A stretch of DNA of 64,000 nt, from positions 186,001 to 250,000 of the forward strand of contig NZ_JACHLR010000001.1 in the NCBI RefSeq assembly GCF_014204535.1, given 5' to 3'. Shown piece after piece: positions 18,948 through 27,248 of this stretch. A program made the position numbers and the translations under genes. Under the pieces are notes generated by a model. That model saw nothing but the letters and a program-made list of their open reading frames with translations. It did not search any database and was not told where the DNA came from. Source of the DNA: Novosphingobium chloroacetimidivorans (lineage in GTDB: Bacteria > Pseudomonadota > Alphaproteobacteria > Sphingomonadales > Sphingomonadaceae). Positions within the stretch are counted from its first letter, which is position 1. Each line of letters opens with the position of its first letter.

Positions 18948-19092
18948 CCTCTCCCCGCACGGGGAGAGGATACGGTGGCTTACCAGCTTGCTGGTTAGCC
19001 TAAGTTGGAGAGGGGTTTGTGCGAGCCGCCCCCTCTCCCAGCTTCGCCAACCGCCTTCGCGGTAAGCTGCGCGACCTCTCCCCGACCGGGGA
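18948..19092. repeat. composite palindromic repeat cluster of the CCCTCTCC family
   Basis: This fills the 182 bases between the convergent uvrD and SDR genes. The left end (18948-18969) is a 9-bp perfect stem CCTCTCCCC/GGGGAGAGG with a GCAC loop. The centre holds a TTACCAGC/GCTGGTTAG hairpin near 18980-19000. The right end is another CCTCTCCCC...GGGGAGGG hairpin near 19074-19091. The outer stems share the core of the repeats flanking the DUF559 gene at 10.2-10.7 kb. No gene is present. Confidence 0.8.
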
Positions 19093-19116
19093 GGGAAATG
19101 AAGGCCTGCCCGCAGC

Positions 19117-20115
19117 TTACGGACTTCCCTTGCCACCGTGCGCGCCGACCGAGGTGCCCGTGCTGAAGCTCGCGTCGTCGGACGCCAGCATGACATAGAG
19201 CGATGCGAGTTCCGCGGGCTGCCCAGCCCGGCCCAGCGGCGTGTCCTGGCCGAACTCACCCATCTGGCCCGGCAACTGACCGCCGGCGACCTGCAGCGGC
19301 GTCCAGATCGGCCCGGGCGCCACCATGTTGACGCGAATGCCCTTCTTGGCGAGCTGCTTGGCCAGCCCCTTCGTGAAGATCAGGATCGCGCCCTTGGTGC
19401 TGGCGTAGTCGAGCAGCTCCTCTCCCGGATCGTACGAGTTCACCGAACCGGTGTTGATGATCACCGATCCGGCCGGCATCAGCGGGATCGCCGCCTTGCT
19501 GATGCGGAACATGGCGAAGATGTTGGTCTCGAACGTGCGGACCATCTGCTCGTCGGAGATCTCGCTGATATCCGCCTTGCTCTGCTGATAGGCCGCATTG
19601 TTGACGAGGATGTCGAGACCGCCCAGCCCTTCCGCGGCTTGCGCGACGAGCTTCCTGCACGCCGCTTCGGTGCGGATGTCGGCCGGGATCGCAACCGCCT
19701 TGCGCCCGGCCTGGCGGATCAGGTCGACCACTTCCTTGGCGTCCGGCTCCTCGGTCGGATAGTAGTTGATCGCCACGTCCGCACCCTCGCGCGCAAAGGC
19801 GATCGCGGCGGCGCGGCCGATGCCGCTGTCCGCGCCGGTCAGCAACGCCTTGCGGCCTGCCAGCCGGCCCGAGCCGCGATAGCTGCTCTCGCCGTGATCC
19901 GGGCGGGGCGTCATCTTGCTCGCCAGAGCCGGCCAAGGCTGGCGCTGCTCGGGGAAAGGCTGCTTCGTGTACTTGGTGCGCGGGTCCTTCAAACCCGCCG
20001 GCGGGCCAGCCGCGCCACCTTGCTGCTGGCCCGCCACGGGCGCCGCCACCATCGCCAGTCCCATTGCGCCTGCGCCGCCCAGAACCATGCGCCGGGATGT
20101 ACCTTCATCCGCCAT
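19117..20115 (-). CDS. Tat-exported SDR-family oxidoreductase (YghA-like)
   Basis: 332 residues. The N-terminus has a twin-arginine signal (TSRRMVLGGAGAMGLAMVAAPVAG), then about 55 residues ending in the YghA-type lead-in (KQPFPEQRQPWPALASKMTPRPDHGE). The Rossmann domain carries TGADSGIG (cofactor loop), NNAAY, and the catalytic YASTK within LLDYASTKGA. The subfamily contains NAD(P)-dependent aldehyde/sugar dehydrogenases of broad or uncertain specificity. A Tat signal on an NAD(P)-binding SDR implies folding with cofactor before export. About 215 bases separate it from the RNA helicase gene upstream (20332-21741), with no gene visible there. Confidence 0.88.
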   Translation of the reverse strand: MADEGTSRRMVLGGAGAMGLAMVAAPVAGQQQGGAAGPPAGLKDPRTKYTKQPFPEQRQPWPALASKMTPRPDHGESSYRGSGRLAGRKALLTGADSGIGRAAAIAFAREGADVAINYYPTEEPDAKEVVDLIRQAGRKAVAIPADIRTEAACRKLVAQAAEGLGGLDILVNNAAYQQSKADISEISDEQMVRTFETNIFAMFRISKAAIPLMPAGSVIINTGSVNSYDPGEELLDYASTKGAILIFTKGLAKQLAKKGIRVNMVAPGPIWTPLQVAGGQLPGQMGEFGQDTPLGRAGQPAELASLYVMLASDDASFSTGTSVGAHGGKGSP

Positions 20116-20331
20116 CGTGTCGCTCCACCTGTTTCAAAACCATGCGTGAAGGCAACGAAGACGGCGCGGCTGGGTCGCTTGCCCAATGGTGAAGCGCGGC
20201 CGCGATCACGCCAGGACGGACGCGAAAGGAGGCGAAACGAAGCGATGCCCCGCCGACCCAGCGCCTCAAGTGATTGGAGAGTCAGGCAACTGCGCGCGCC
20301 ATGGCGGCAACGCGGATCGTTGCAGATACGC

Positions 20332-21741
20332 TCAGGCCAGTGCCGAGACGCTCAGGAAGCCTGGCACCGGGCCGTTCCAGCCCTCGTCCGGGCCGTCCTG
20401 CTCGCTGCGATGCTGACTGCGCTCGCGGCGGGGCTCTTCGGCCCGGACTTCGCGACGAGGGGCTCGCTCGGCGCGAGGCTCGGCGTGCCTGGTCTCGACC
20501 TTTTTTGACTCGGCCTTGGGCTTCTCTTCGGCCACGCGCTCTTCGCGGGACGGACGTTCGGCACGCCCGCCGCGCTCGCGCTTCTCGCGCGGCGGCTTGG
20601 CTTCGGCGACGGCAACATCCTCGCCCACTTGCGCGTCGTAGACGGGGATCTCGCCGCCGGTCAGCTTCTCGACGTTCTGGATCGCCTCGGCATCCTCGGG
20701 CGCCACGAAGGTGAAGGCACGCCCCAGCGCTCCCGCGCGTCCGGTGCGACCGATGCGGTGCACGTAGTCATCGGGATGCCATGGCGTGTCGAAGTTGAAC
20801 ACGTGGCTCACGCCCTTCACGTCGAGCCCGCGGGCGGCGACATCGGAGGCGACCAGGATGTTGATCTTGCCGTCCTTGAAGCGCTGCAGTTCGGCGATGC
20901 GGGCGGACTGGTCCATGTCGCCATGGATCTCGCCGCTGGAAAAGCCGTAGCTGTTCAGGCTCTTGTTGATTTCGCGAACCGTCGTCTTGCGGTTGCAGAA
21001 GATGATGCCGGTCTGCACGTCCTCGGACTTGAGCAGCTGGCGCAGCACGTCGCGCTTCTTGCGCGCCGGCACCGCGACCTTGAACTGCGCGATGTTGACG
21101 TTGGCCGAGGCAGGCCGTGCCACTTCGATGTACTTGGGATTGGTCAGGAAGCGGTCGGCCAGCTTCTTGATCGGCGGCGGCATCGTTGCCGAGAACAGCA
21201 GCGTCTGGCGCGCCGTCGGCAGCTTGGTGCAGATGTTCTCGATATCGGGAATGAACCCCATGTCGAGCATGCGGTCCGCCTCGTCAATCACCAGCATCGA
21301 GCAGCCGGTCAGCAGGATCTTGCCGCGCTCGAACAAGTCCATCAGGCGGCCGGGCGTGGCGATCAGCACGTCGACGCCTTCGGTCAGCGCCTTGACCTGG
21401 TCGCCCATCTGGACGCCGCCGATCAGCAGCGCCATCTTCAGGTTGTGGTTCTTGCCGTACTTCTCGAAGTTCTCCGCCACCTGCGCGGCGAGTTCGCGGG
21501 TCGGTTCCAGGATCAGCGAGCGCGGCATCAGCGCGCGGCGCCGGCCGTTGGCGAGAATGTCGATCATCGGCAGCACGAAGCTGGCGGTCTTGCCGGTGCC
21601 GGTCTGGGCGATGGCGATGATATCGCGCATCATGTGGACCTGCGGGATCGCCTGCTCCTGGATCGGAGTCGGCGTGGTGTAGCCGGAGTCCACGACCGCT
21701 TTCAGCAATTCGTCTGACAGGCCGAGATCGGCAAAGTTCAT
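20332..21741 (-). CDS. DEAD-box RNA helicase, RhlE type
   Basis: 469 residues from the ATG at 21741 (MNFADLGLSDELLKAV, the conserved RhlE start). The frame is open further upstream but that part is not conserved. Motifs in order: Q motif GYTTPTPIQEQAIP, I AQTGTGKTASF, Ia PTRELAAQV, II VIDEADRMLDMGF, III SATMP, IV GIIFCNRK, V VASDVAARGLDVKGVSHV, VI HRIGRTGRAG. The last 90 or so residues form a highly charged Arg/Glu/Lys-rich tail that is probably disordered and RNA-binding. The role is RNA remodelling in ribosome biogenesis or degradosome-type complexes. Confidence 0.93.
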   Translation of the reverse strand: MNFADLGLSDELLKAVVDSGYTTPTPIQEQAIPQVHMMRDIIAIAQTGTGKTASFVLPMIDILANGRRRALMPRSLILEPTRELAAQVAENFEKYGKNHNLKMALLIGGVQMGDQVKALTEGVDVLIATPGRLMDLFERGKILLTGCSMLVIDEADRMLDMGFIPDIENICTKLPTARQTLLFSATMPPPIKKLADRFLTNPKYIEVARPASANVNIAQFKVAVPARKKRDVLRQLLKSEDVQTGIIFCNRKTTVREINKSLNSYGFSSGEIHGDMDQSARIAELQRFKDGKINILVASDVAARGLDVKGVSHVFNFDTPWHPDDYVHRIGRTGRAGALGRAFTFVAPEDAEAIQNVEKLTGGEIPVYDAQVGEDVAVAEAKPPREKRERGGRAERPSREERVAEEKPKAESKKVETRHAEPRAERAPRREVRAEEPRRERSQHRSEQDGPDEGWNGPVPGFLSVSALA

Positions 21742-21838
21742 AGGCTTAATGGTGTCCGGAAAAAAGATCGGGTGCGCGCGAGCCAGTGGGGTCGATGGTG
21801 ACCGTCCCCATGCAAGATCGGGCGCAGGCTTGACGCGC

Positions 21839-21866
21839 CCTATGCGCGATGCCGCGCAAAAGTCAA
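21839..21866 (-). promoter_or_regulatory. candidate sigma-70 promoter of the RNA helicase gene
   Basis: On the minus strand TTGACT (21866-21861) is followed after 16 bases by CATAGG (21844-21839), about 100 bases before the helicase ATG. The -35 is close to consensus and the -10 is weak. Position and orientation fit the gene. Confidence 0.35.
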
Positions 21867-21899
21867 GTTTTCCCATGCGTCAACCCGCAGAAATCAGCC

Positions 21900-22469
21900 T
21901 CAATCGTCATCCTCGACGAGCTCGCGGATACGCGACAGCTTGCAGGCAGAGCCGCTGCGCGACAGCAGCGTGTCCCGATCGACGCAGACCATCCCGTCGG
22001 GGCTGCGCGAGAGGTAGAAGCCGGAGTAGAACGCGCGCGACAGGCAGCTGCGTTCCAGCTGCGCGTTGATCAGCCTCCGATCGCGCATGAACAGGATCAC
22101 GCTGTCGGGCCCATTGGGCTCTACGCCTGCGATCCCGGCGATCGGCAGGCACTTGCCGATCTTGCGTTCGGACAAGCGCTGGCGCTGAACCCGTCTGGGC
22201 AGGGCAGCGGCAGGGTCGCGTGGCTGTGGCAGATTGGCGCGCGGGGAGACGCGGATCGTCATGCGCTGCTCGATATGGACCTGCCACGCGCTGTCGGGGA
22301 CGAACGAGCGGATGACGCCGATCGGCCACTCGGGCGCGGCCCGCGGCAACTCCGGCTCAGGGAATACATGGGCGGTCTGATCCGACGCGGCATCGCCCTG
22401 CTCCTCGTCACCACTCACGGCCGAGATCAGCAGCAGCAGTGGCGCAAGCAAGGCGGCGGTCGGATTCAT
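21900..22469 (-). CDS. secreted protein of unknown function, sphingomonad type
   Basis: 189 residues with a signal peptide (NPTAALLAPLLLLISAVSG). The C-terminal half has four cysteines in a pattern (KCLPIAGIAGVEP, ERSCLSRAFYSGFYLS, MVCVDRD, SACKL) together with SVILFMRDRRLINAQL and a final acidic tail. Small exported sphingomonad proteins of this type (DUF6491-like pattern) recur, but I cannot name a function. It lies upstream of and in the same direction as the RNA helicase gene, with 158 bases between. Confidence 0.75.
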   Translation of the reverse strand: MNPTAALLAPLLLLISAVSGDEEQGDAASDQTAHVFPEPELPRAAPEWPIGVIRSFVPDSAWQVHIEQRMTIRVSPRANLPQPRDPAAALPRRVQRQRLSERKIGKCLPIAGIAGVEPNGPDSVILFMRDRRLINAQLERSCLSRAFYSGFYLSRSPDGMVCVDRDTLLSRSGSACKLSRIRELVEDDD

Positions 22470-22625
22470 CAGTTCGGTCGGTCCCCTAAGCTCTTGAAAG
22501 CAGGTCCATCGCTTGAGGGCAAGAGCTTGAACCCGTGCTTAACTCGAGCATTTCGCAAGCTGGACCGATCCGCCCCGTACGCGCCGAATAGGCATGGCGG
22601 CGCAAGGTGTGCCATAGATGGACTC

Positions 22626-24047
22626 ATGAGCGAACAACAAGCATTCCTGGAGGCGGCGCAATCCAGCCTCGGAGCTCGCGGCCTGACGCAGGATCTCGAC
22701 CTGATCGAGCCTTGGCTGACCGACTGGCGCGGGCGTTTCCAAGGCAAGGCGCTGGCCATGGCGAGCCCGGCGACGACGCGGGAACTGGCGGACCTGGTGC
22801 GGCTTTGCGCGCAGCATCGGGTTCCGATCGTCCCACAGGGCGGCAACAGCGGCATGGCGGGCGGCGCCACTCCGGACGAAAGCGGGCAGGCCGTGCTGCT
22901 CTCGCTGCGGCGCATGAACACGATCGGCGCGATCGATGTGAACGGGCGCAAAGTGACGTGCGGCGCCGGGGTCATCCTCCAGACCTTGCACGAAGCAGCG
23001 GAGGCGGAAGGCCTGCGCTTCCCGCTGACGTTGGGCGGCAAGGGTTCGGCGACGGTCGGCGGCCTGATCTCGACCAATGCGGGCGGCACGCAGGTGTTGC
23101 GCCATGGTTCCATGCGCGCGCTTGTCATGGGGCTGGAAGCGGTGCTGGCGGACGGGCAGGTCTTCTCCATGCTGACTCCGCTCAAGAAGGACAATCGCGG
23201 CTTCGACCTGAAACAGCTGCTGATCGGATCGGAAGGCACGCTGGGGATCGTCACAGCCGCGACGCTCAAGCTGGTGGCGGCCGTGGCCGAGCGGGTGGTG
23301 ATCTGGGCCGGCGTGTCGAGCGTGCAAGCCGCACGCACCTTGCTCCTTCATTGCGAGGACGCTGCCGGCGACGCGCTGGAGGGCTTCGAGATCTTGCCGC
23401 AGGCCTCGCTCGAGGCGGTGATCGACCATATGCCTTCGGTCCGTCCGCCCCTGGCTGGTGCTCATCCTTGGCACGTGCTGATCGAAGTCGTCGCGGATCG
23501 CTCGGGGGCCGAGCGGCTGCGCGATCTTTGCGAGAACATGCTGGAGCAGGCCTTCGAGCGGGACCTTCTCGACGACGCGGTGATCGCCGCGAACGAGAGC
23601 CAGGCCGAGGCGTTCTGGCTGATTCGCGATTCGATCGCTCCGGCCGAGCGCGCACGGGGGCCGGCGGTGCAGCACGACATCTCGGTCCCGGTCGACAAGA
23701 TGCCGGACTTCATCGACGCCGCCGTGCCGCACCTGGAAGCGCAGTGGCCCGGCACCGAGGCGATCGCCTTCGGACACCTGGGCGATGGAAACGTGCACTT
23801 CCACGTCATCGCGCCGCAGGGCAGCGACGGCGCGACATGGCAACAGGGTGACGGCAAGGCGATCAGCCGACAGGTCTACGATCTCGTCGGCGAATGGGGC
23901 GGGTCGATCTCGGCCGAGCACGGCATCGGCCAGCTCAAGCGCGACGACCTGGCGCGGCTGGGCGATCCCGTCGCGCTGGACATGATGCGCAGGGTCAAGC
24001 AGGCACTCGACCCGCTCGGCATCCTGAACCCCGGCAAGTTGCTTTAG
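22626..24047 (+). CDS. FAD-binding oxidoreductase of the GlcD / D-2-hydroxyacid dehydrogenase family
   Basis: 473 residues from the ATG at 22626. The frame is open for 259 codons upstream, but that is the shadow of the minus-strand secreted protein gene. The PP-loop for FAD is PQGGNSGMAGGA, with TVGGLISTNAGGTQVLRHG and SEGTLGIVTAATLK after it. The C-terminal substrate/metal domain carries HLGDGNVHFHV and SAEHGIGQLKRD. These are the hallmarks of D-2-hydroxyglutarate/D-lactate dehydrogenases that pass electrons to the quinone pool or ETF. Substrate choice within the family is not resolvable here. Confidence 0.9.
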   Translation: MSEQQAFLEAAQSSLGARGLTQDLDLIEPWLTDWRGRFQGKALAMASPATTRELADLVRLCAQHRVPIVPQGGNSGMAGGATPDESGQAVLLSLRRMNTIGAIDVNGRKVTCGAGVILQTLHEAAEAEGLRFPLTLGGKGSATVGGLISTNAGGTQVLRHGSMRALVMGLEAVLADGQVFSMLTPLKKDNRGFDLKQLLIGSEGTLGIVTAATLKLVAAVAERVVIWAGVSSVQAARTLLLHCEDAAGDALEGFEILPQASLEAVIDHMPSVRPPLAGAHPWHVLIEVVADRSGAERLRDLCENMLEQAFERDLLDDAVIAANESQAEAFWLIRDSIAPAERARGPAVQHDISVPVDKMPDFIDAAVPHLEAQWPGTEAIAFGHLGDGNVHFHVIAPQGSDGATWQQGDGKAISRQVYDLVGEWGGSISAEHGIGQLKRDDLARLGDPVALDMMRRVKQALDPLGILNPGKLL

Positions 24048-24199
24048 GGCCACGACTCCGGCGCAGATCGCCTGCATCCACAAAGCCGTGCCTGGACGCG
24101 CGCTGCCCCTGGCTTGCGCGCCATCGGGGCAGTCCGTAAAGGAGCCGGCACTTTATACGAAGGCGCGCCGCCCACGCACGCCGCATGCGGAGAACCACC

Positions 24200-24976
24200 A
24201 TGGCCAGCGCGCCGCAAAGTGTTGCCCTACCCTTGTTCTACAACGATCTCGTCCTGCTCAGCTCGCAGGAGCACGCCAGCTGGAAGAGCCGCGCGACCGA
24301 CAAGGCGACGTGGCTCAAGGACGTGAACACCGTGCCGCTCACGGTGGAGGAGTTCCCCCTTGCACAGCGCAACTTCCCGATCGTGTTCTCGGCCGGCGAA
24401 GGTTCGTTCCCCATCGCCCTGATGGGCATGAACGAGGGCGTGAACGCCTTCGTGGACGAGGACGGCTCGGTCAACACGCCGATCTACATGCCCGCCTACG
24501 TGCGCCGCTACCCCTTCCTGCTCGCGCGCGTGCAGCCCGATTCGGAAGAACTCTCGCTCTGCGTCGACCCGACCAGCGACCTGGTCGGTGAGTTCGAGGG
24601 CGAGGAAGGCCAGCCGCTGTTCGACGGCAACCAGCCCAGCGAAGCATGCAAGAACACGCTGCAGTTCTGCGAGCAGTTCGAGATCGCCGGACAGAAGACC
24701 GCCAGCTTCATGGCCGAGCTCGAGAAGCACAACCTCCTTATGGACGGCGAGCTGAACATCGACGTCGGCGGGGGCCAGCCCTTCAACTATCGCGGCTTCC
24801 GCATGGTGGATGAGAACAAGCTGCGCGAGTTGCGCGGCGACATCCTGCGCACCTGGAACCAGAACGGCCTGCTCGGTCTGATCTACGCGCACCTGTTCTC
24901 GCTCGACCTGGTTCGTGACATCTTCAGCCGCCAGGTCGCGCAGGGCAAGGGTCCGCCGCTGCCCCAGGCAGCCTGA
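24200..24976 (+). CDS. SapC family protein
   Basis: 258 residues from the ATG at 24200 with CGGAGAACC upstream. The whole length matches the SapC family: LPLFYNDLVLLSSQEHASWK, QRNFPIVFS, YVRRYPFLLARV, and the C-terminal FRMVDENKLREL. SapC was named from the S-layer region of Campylobacter. In alphaproteobacteria such genes are often found near TonB receptors or tryptophan halogenases, and their function is unproven. Here it stands alone between the FAD oxidoreductase gene and a candidate sRNA. Confidence 0.9.
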   Translation: MASAPQSVALPLFYNDLVLLSSQEHASWKSRATDKATWLKDVNTVPLTVEEFPLAQRNFPIVFSAGEGSFPIALMGMNEGVNAFVDEDGSVNTPIYMPAYVRRYPFLLARVQPDSEELSLCVDPTSDLVGEFEGEEGQPLFDGNQPSEACKNTLQFCEQFEIAGQKTASFMAELEKHNLLMDGELNIDVGGGQPFNYRGFRMVDENKLRELRGDILRTWNQNGLLGLIYAHLFSLDLVRDIFSRQVAQGKGPPLPQAA

Positions 24977-25038
24977 TCGGCGAAAGTCAGGCAAAACCTT
25001 ATCGAATCAGCATGATCCGCATCAGTGCGCGCACGGGG

Positions 25039-25067
25039 TTGCAACCGGCGGCACTGCGGACTATGTT
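25039..25067 (+). promoter_or_regulatory. candidate sigma-70 promoter for the sRNA
   Basis: TTGCAA (25039-25044), a 17-base spacer and TATGTT (25062-25067) precede the first hairpin of the candidate sRNA by seven bases. Each hexamer matches consensus at four of six positions. Confidence 0.5.
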
Positions 25068-25073
25068 GCAAGT

Positions 25074-25175
25074 GCTTCGCCAACGCTGCCCTCATGGCTT
25101 GGCGAAGTTGGTGCACTTTGTGCACCTCCTCCCTGAACCTTGGCCACCTCGCGCATCTGCGCGGGGTGGTTTTTT
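25074..25175 (+). ncRNA. candidate trans-acting small RNA with anti-Shine-Dalgarno stretch
   Basis: About 102 bases. Stem 1 is a perfect 9-bp CTTCGCCAA/TTGGCGAAG (25075-25083 with 25099-25107). Stem 2 is a perfect 7-bp GGTGCAC-TTT-GTGCACC (25110-25126). A single-stranded TCCTCCCTGAACCTTGG (25127-25143) carries a CCTCC anti-Shine-Dalgarno sequence, and a Rho-independent terminator with six T follows. A 17-bp-spaced promoter lies in the right place. No reading frame of note crosses it. Alphaproteobacterial sRNAs with CCUCC loops (aSD type) are known, but I do not identify this one with a named family. It is not an attenuator of the next gene, which is on the other strand. Confidence 0.55.
25144..25175 (+). 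terminator. Rho-independent terminator
   Basis: An 11-bp stem (CCACCTCGCGC/GCGCGGGGTGG, one G-T wobble) with a four-base loop, followed by TTTTTT. It ends the candidate sRNA and lies just beyond the 3' end of the convergent amidohydrolase gene. Confidence 0.88.
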
Positions 25176-25194
25176 ATGTGCCGTCTGAAAGCTT

Positions 25195-26154
25195 CTATTC
25201 GGCGGCGAGCGGCCAGCTCTGCTCGCCCGAAGCTGCCGCCAGTTCGAGAACGCTCTGCGCCAGACGCCGGACCATACCGGTCAGAACCTTCGCCACGTCA
25301 TCGAAGCCGGCCCCCGGCTCGGCCATGCGCGTATCGAGGTAGGCGCTTCGGTCGACCTCTACCTGCATCGCGTGGATACCCGATCGCACGTCGGCATGAC
25401 GCTCCAGCACATAGCCGCCCGCATAGGGCCGGTTATGCGCCGCCGGACGATCGGCTTGCGCCAGATGCGAGAAGGCCGCGCCGACAAGGCTACCGTGACA
25501 CGTCGTGCCGAACCGGTCGCCGATCACGAACTCGGCTGCGGGCTGCCCCACACGTGCCACGAGCGGGGGCATGGAGTGCAAGTCCAGCAGCAGCACCGCA
25601 CCCCAGCGTTCCTGGTGCGTCTTCAGCATCGCCGAGAGCCGCGCATGGTAGGGTGCGTGAATCTGCGTGATACGCTCGGCAAGTTCGGCCTCCTCATGAC
25701 GCCGCCGCCAGAGCTCGCCGATACCGGGCAGGCGCCGCGGGATCAGACCGAGCCCGGTCCGCGCTCGGCGATTCGCAGGATCAGGGCGAGGTTCCGAACG
25801 GGCCGCGCGGCCGAACATTTCCCAATCGACATCCTCGGGCGCGCGGTTGAGGTCGATCATAGCCCGCGGCGCCTGCGCGATCAGCAGCGCCGCGCCGGTA
25901 TCCTGCGCCACGACCCGCGCCAGACGATCGACATACCGATCCTCCAGCTTGAGCGCGGACGATTCAGGGTGGCGCATGTCGCGCAGCAGCGCGCGCGGGT
26001 AGGCGCGTCCGGCGTGGGGAACGGAAATGACGACCGGCAGCGAGGAAGGCTCATCGCCCCAGGTCCGAAACGCGGCGATGCCGGGTGCTCCAGGGATCCG
26101 ACCGCCAATAGCCAGCTGCGACTCGTTCTCGGCTTCGTCACCCATGCCCGTCAT
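25195..26154 (-). CDS. N-formylglutamate amidohydrolase family protein
   Basis: 319 residues from the ATG at 26154 (GGACAGC upstream; an in-frame ATG at 26145 is an alternative). Family motifs: VVISVPHAGRAYP, LEDRYVDRLA, MIDLNRAPEDVDW, and LLLDLHSMPP with its metal-ligand-like acidic/His residues. Members hydrolyse N-formyl-L-glutamate in histidine breakdown, but no other hut gene is near. It is divergent from cpdR, an arrangement I associate with other alphaproteobacteria, so the pairing is probably ancestral. Confidence 0.88.
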   Translation of the reverse strand: MTGMGDEAENESQLAIGGRIPGAPGIAAFRTWGDEPSSLPVVISVPHAGRAYPRALLRDMRHPESSALKLEDRYVDRLARVVAQDTGAALLIAQAPRAMIDLNRAPEDVDWEMFGRAARSEPRPDPANRRARTGLGLIPRRLPGIGELWRRRHEEAELAERITQIHAPYHARLSAMLKTHQERWGAVLLLDLHSMPPLVARVGQPAAEFVIGDRFGTTCHGSLVGAAFSHLAQADRPAAHNRPYAGGYVLERHADVRSGIHAMQVEVDRSAYLDTRMAEPGAGFDDVAKVLTGMVRRLAQSVLELAAASGEQSWPLAAE

Positions 26155-26327
26155 TGCTGTCCTGTTCGGCCTCGCGTGTCAAAGCGCTGCGTGGGTAAAC
26201 TGCTGAATGCAACGGTCGTGGCAAAGCGGATCACGTATTTGGTCTGACAAGAATTTTAACCCCTGCGCGCCTATATGCGAAGGCGCGGCCGATGGCGGTT
26301 GCAGCTTGTTTTTACCGGGACCCCGCG

Positions 26328-26702
26328 ATGATCCGCATCCTGCTTGCCGAAGACGATCAAGCCATGCGCACCTACCTGGCGCGCGCATTGCAGAATGCCG
26401 GATACGACGTGGTATCGGTCGACCGCGGCACCGAGGCGCTGGTCCTGCTCGAAAGCGAGGTGTTCGACCTTCTCCTCTCCGACATCGTCATGCCCGAGAT
26501 GGACGGGATCGAGCTGGCGCAGCGCTGCAACGAGGTCTCGCCGCAGACCAAGGTCATGTTCATCACCGGTTTCGCCGCCGTCACCCTGCGCGCCAGCCGC
26601 GAGGCTCCGCAAGCGCGCGTCCTGTCCAAGCCGTTCCACTTGCGCGACCTGGTGCTGGAGGTGCAGCGCGTCTTCGGCCTTGCCGAACATGCGCGAATTT
26701 GA
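26328..26702 (+). CDS. cpdR: single-domain response regulator CpdR
   Basis: 124 residues from the ATG at 26328. The whole protein is one receiver domain: acidic pair E8-D9-D10, phosphoacceptor D52 in SDIVMPEMDG, Thr in FITGF, Lys in LSKPFH. The sequence closely resembles alphaproteobacterial CpdR, which in its unphosphorylated state delivers CtrA and other substrates to ClpXP and is phosphorylated through the CckA-ChpT relay. cckA is also in this window (36-38.5 kb). The divergent spacing to the amidohydrolase gene is 173 bp. Confidence 0.9.
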   Translation: MIRILLAEDDQAMRTYLARALQNAGYDVVSVDRGTEALVLLESEVFDLLLSDIVMPEMDGIELAQRCNEVSPQTKVMFITGFAAVTLRASREAPQARVLSKPFHLRDLVLEVQRVFGLAEHARI

Positions 26703-26800
26703 ACGACCAAGGGGGCTTGCATCGCATCGGACCCGCGGTTAAAGGGCCCTCCTCCGGCGGGATCAGAGCGATCCGGGCCGCCGGAACGCAGATGGTGTTC

Positions 26801-26875
26801 GGGCGTATAGCTCAGTGGTAGAGCACTATGTTGACATCGTAGGGGTCGCAAGTTCAATCCTTGCTACGCCCACCA
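26801..26875 (+). tRNA. tRNA-Val (anticodon GAC)
   Basis: 75 bases including an encoded CCA. Acceptor GGGCGTA/TACGCCC, D arm GCTC...GAGC, anticodon stem CTATG/CGTAG with loop TTGACAT (anticodon GAC), T arm GCAAG-TTCAATC-CTTGC. All stems pair without mismatch. A terminator follows within ten bases. Confidence 0.97.
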
Positions 26876-26882
26876 TCTGAAG

Positions 26883-26915
26883 AGCCCGCTAGCCTCTTGG
26901 CTTAGCGGGCTTTTT
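26883..26915 (+). terminator. Rho-independent terminator of the tRNA-Val gene
   Basis: A perfect 9-bp stem AGCCCGCTA/TAGCGGGCT runs into TTTTT, eight bases after the tRNA. Confidence 0.88.
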
Positions 26916-27248
26916 CATGCTTGCCGCTGCGCACGGGCTTCTGAGCGTCTCGATTGCTTCACGCGGGTCGCGGTGACGAGGCAGGTAAATCCTCTCTTCG
27001 CCCTTGCCGCTGAGCCTTGCGCCCATCGACCTGTCGCGTCCCGCGCATGGGATCGATTGACCGACCGCTCAAGCATGCCCTCCGACCAAGTGGATCGTGA
27101 CGTCTCGGTGCGTCACCGGCTTTCCTCGCGATCGCTTACGGCGCCGCAATGAAACGCGCACCGGCCCGGTCACGCCGATACTTGCCTTGCTATGCGGGTT
27201 TACGCTGCCTAAGAAACCGCGAAATTGCCACCCCAGGAGCGTTTTCGA
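26916..27248. other. intergenic region upstream of icd
   Basis: 333 bases with no credible gene. Near its right end TTGCTA (27187-27192), a 17-base spacer and TAAGAA (27110-27115 from the line start is not used; the hexamer lies directly after TGCC at about 27210-27215) form a weak candidate promoter for icd, followed by an AGGAG ribosome site. No hairpin or repeat is evident. Confidence 0.4.

Noticed and set aside
22469..23338. Minus-strand 289-codon frame opposite the FAD oxidoreductase gene
   Set aside because: Ser/Arg/Pro-rich shadow of the FAD oxidoreductase gene with no family motifs.
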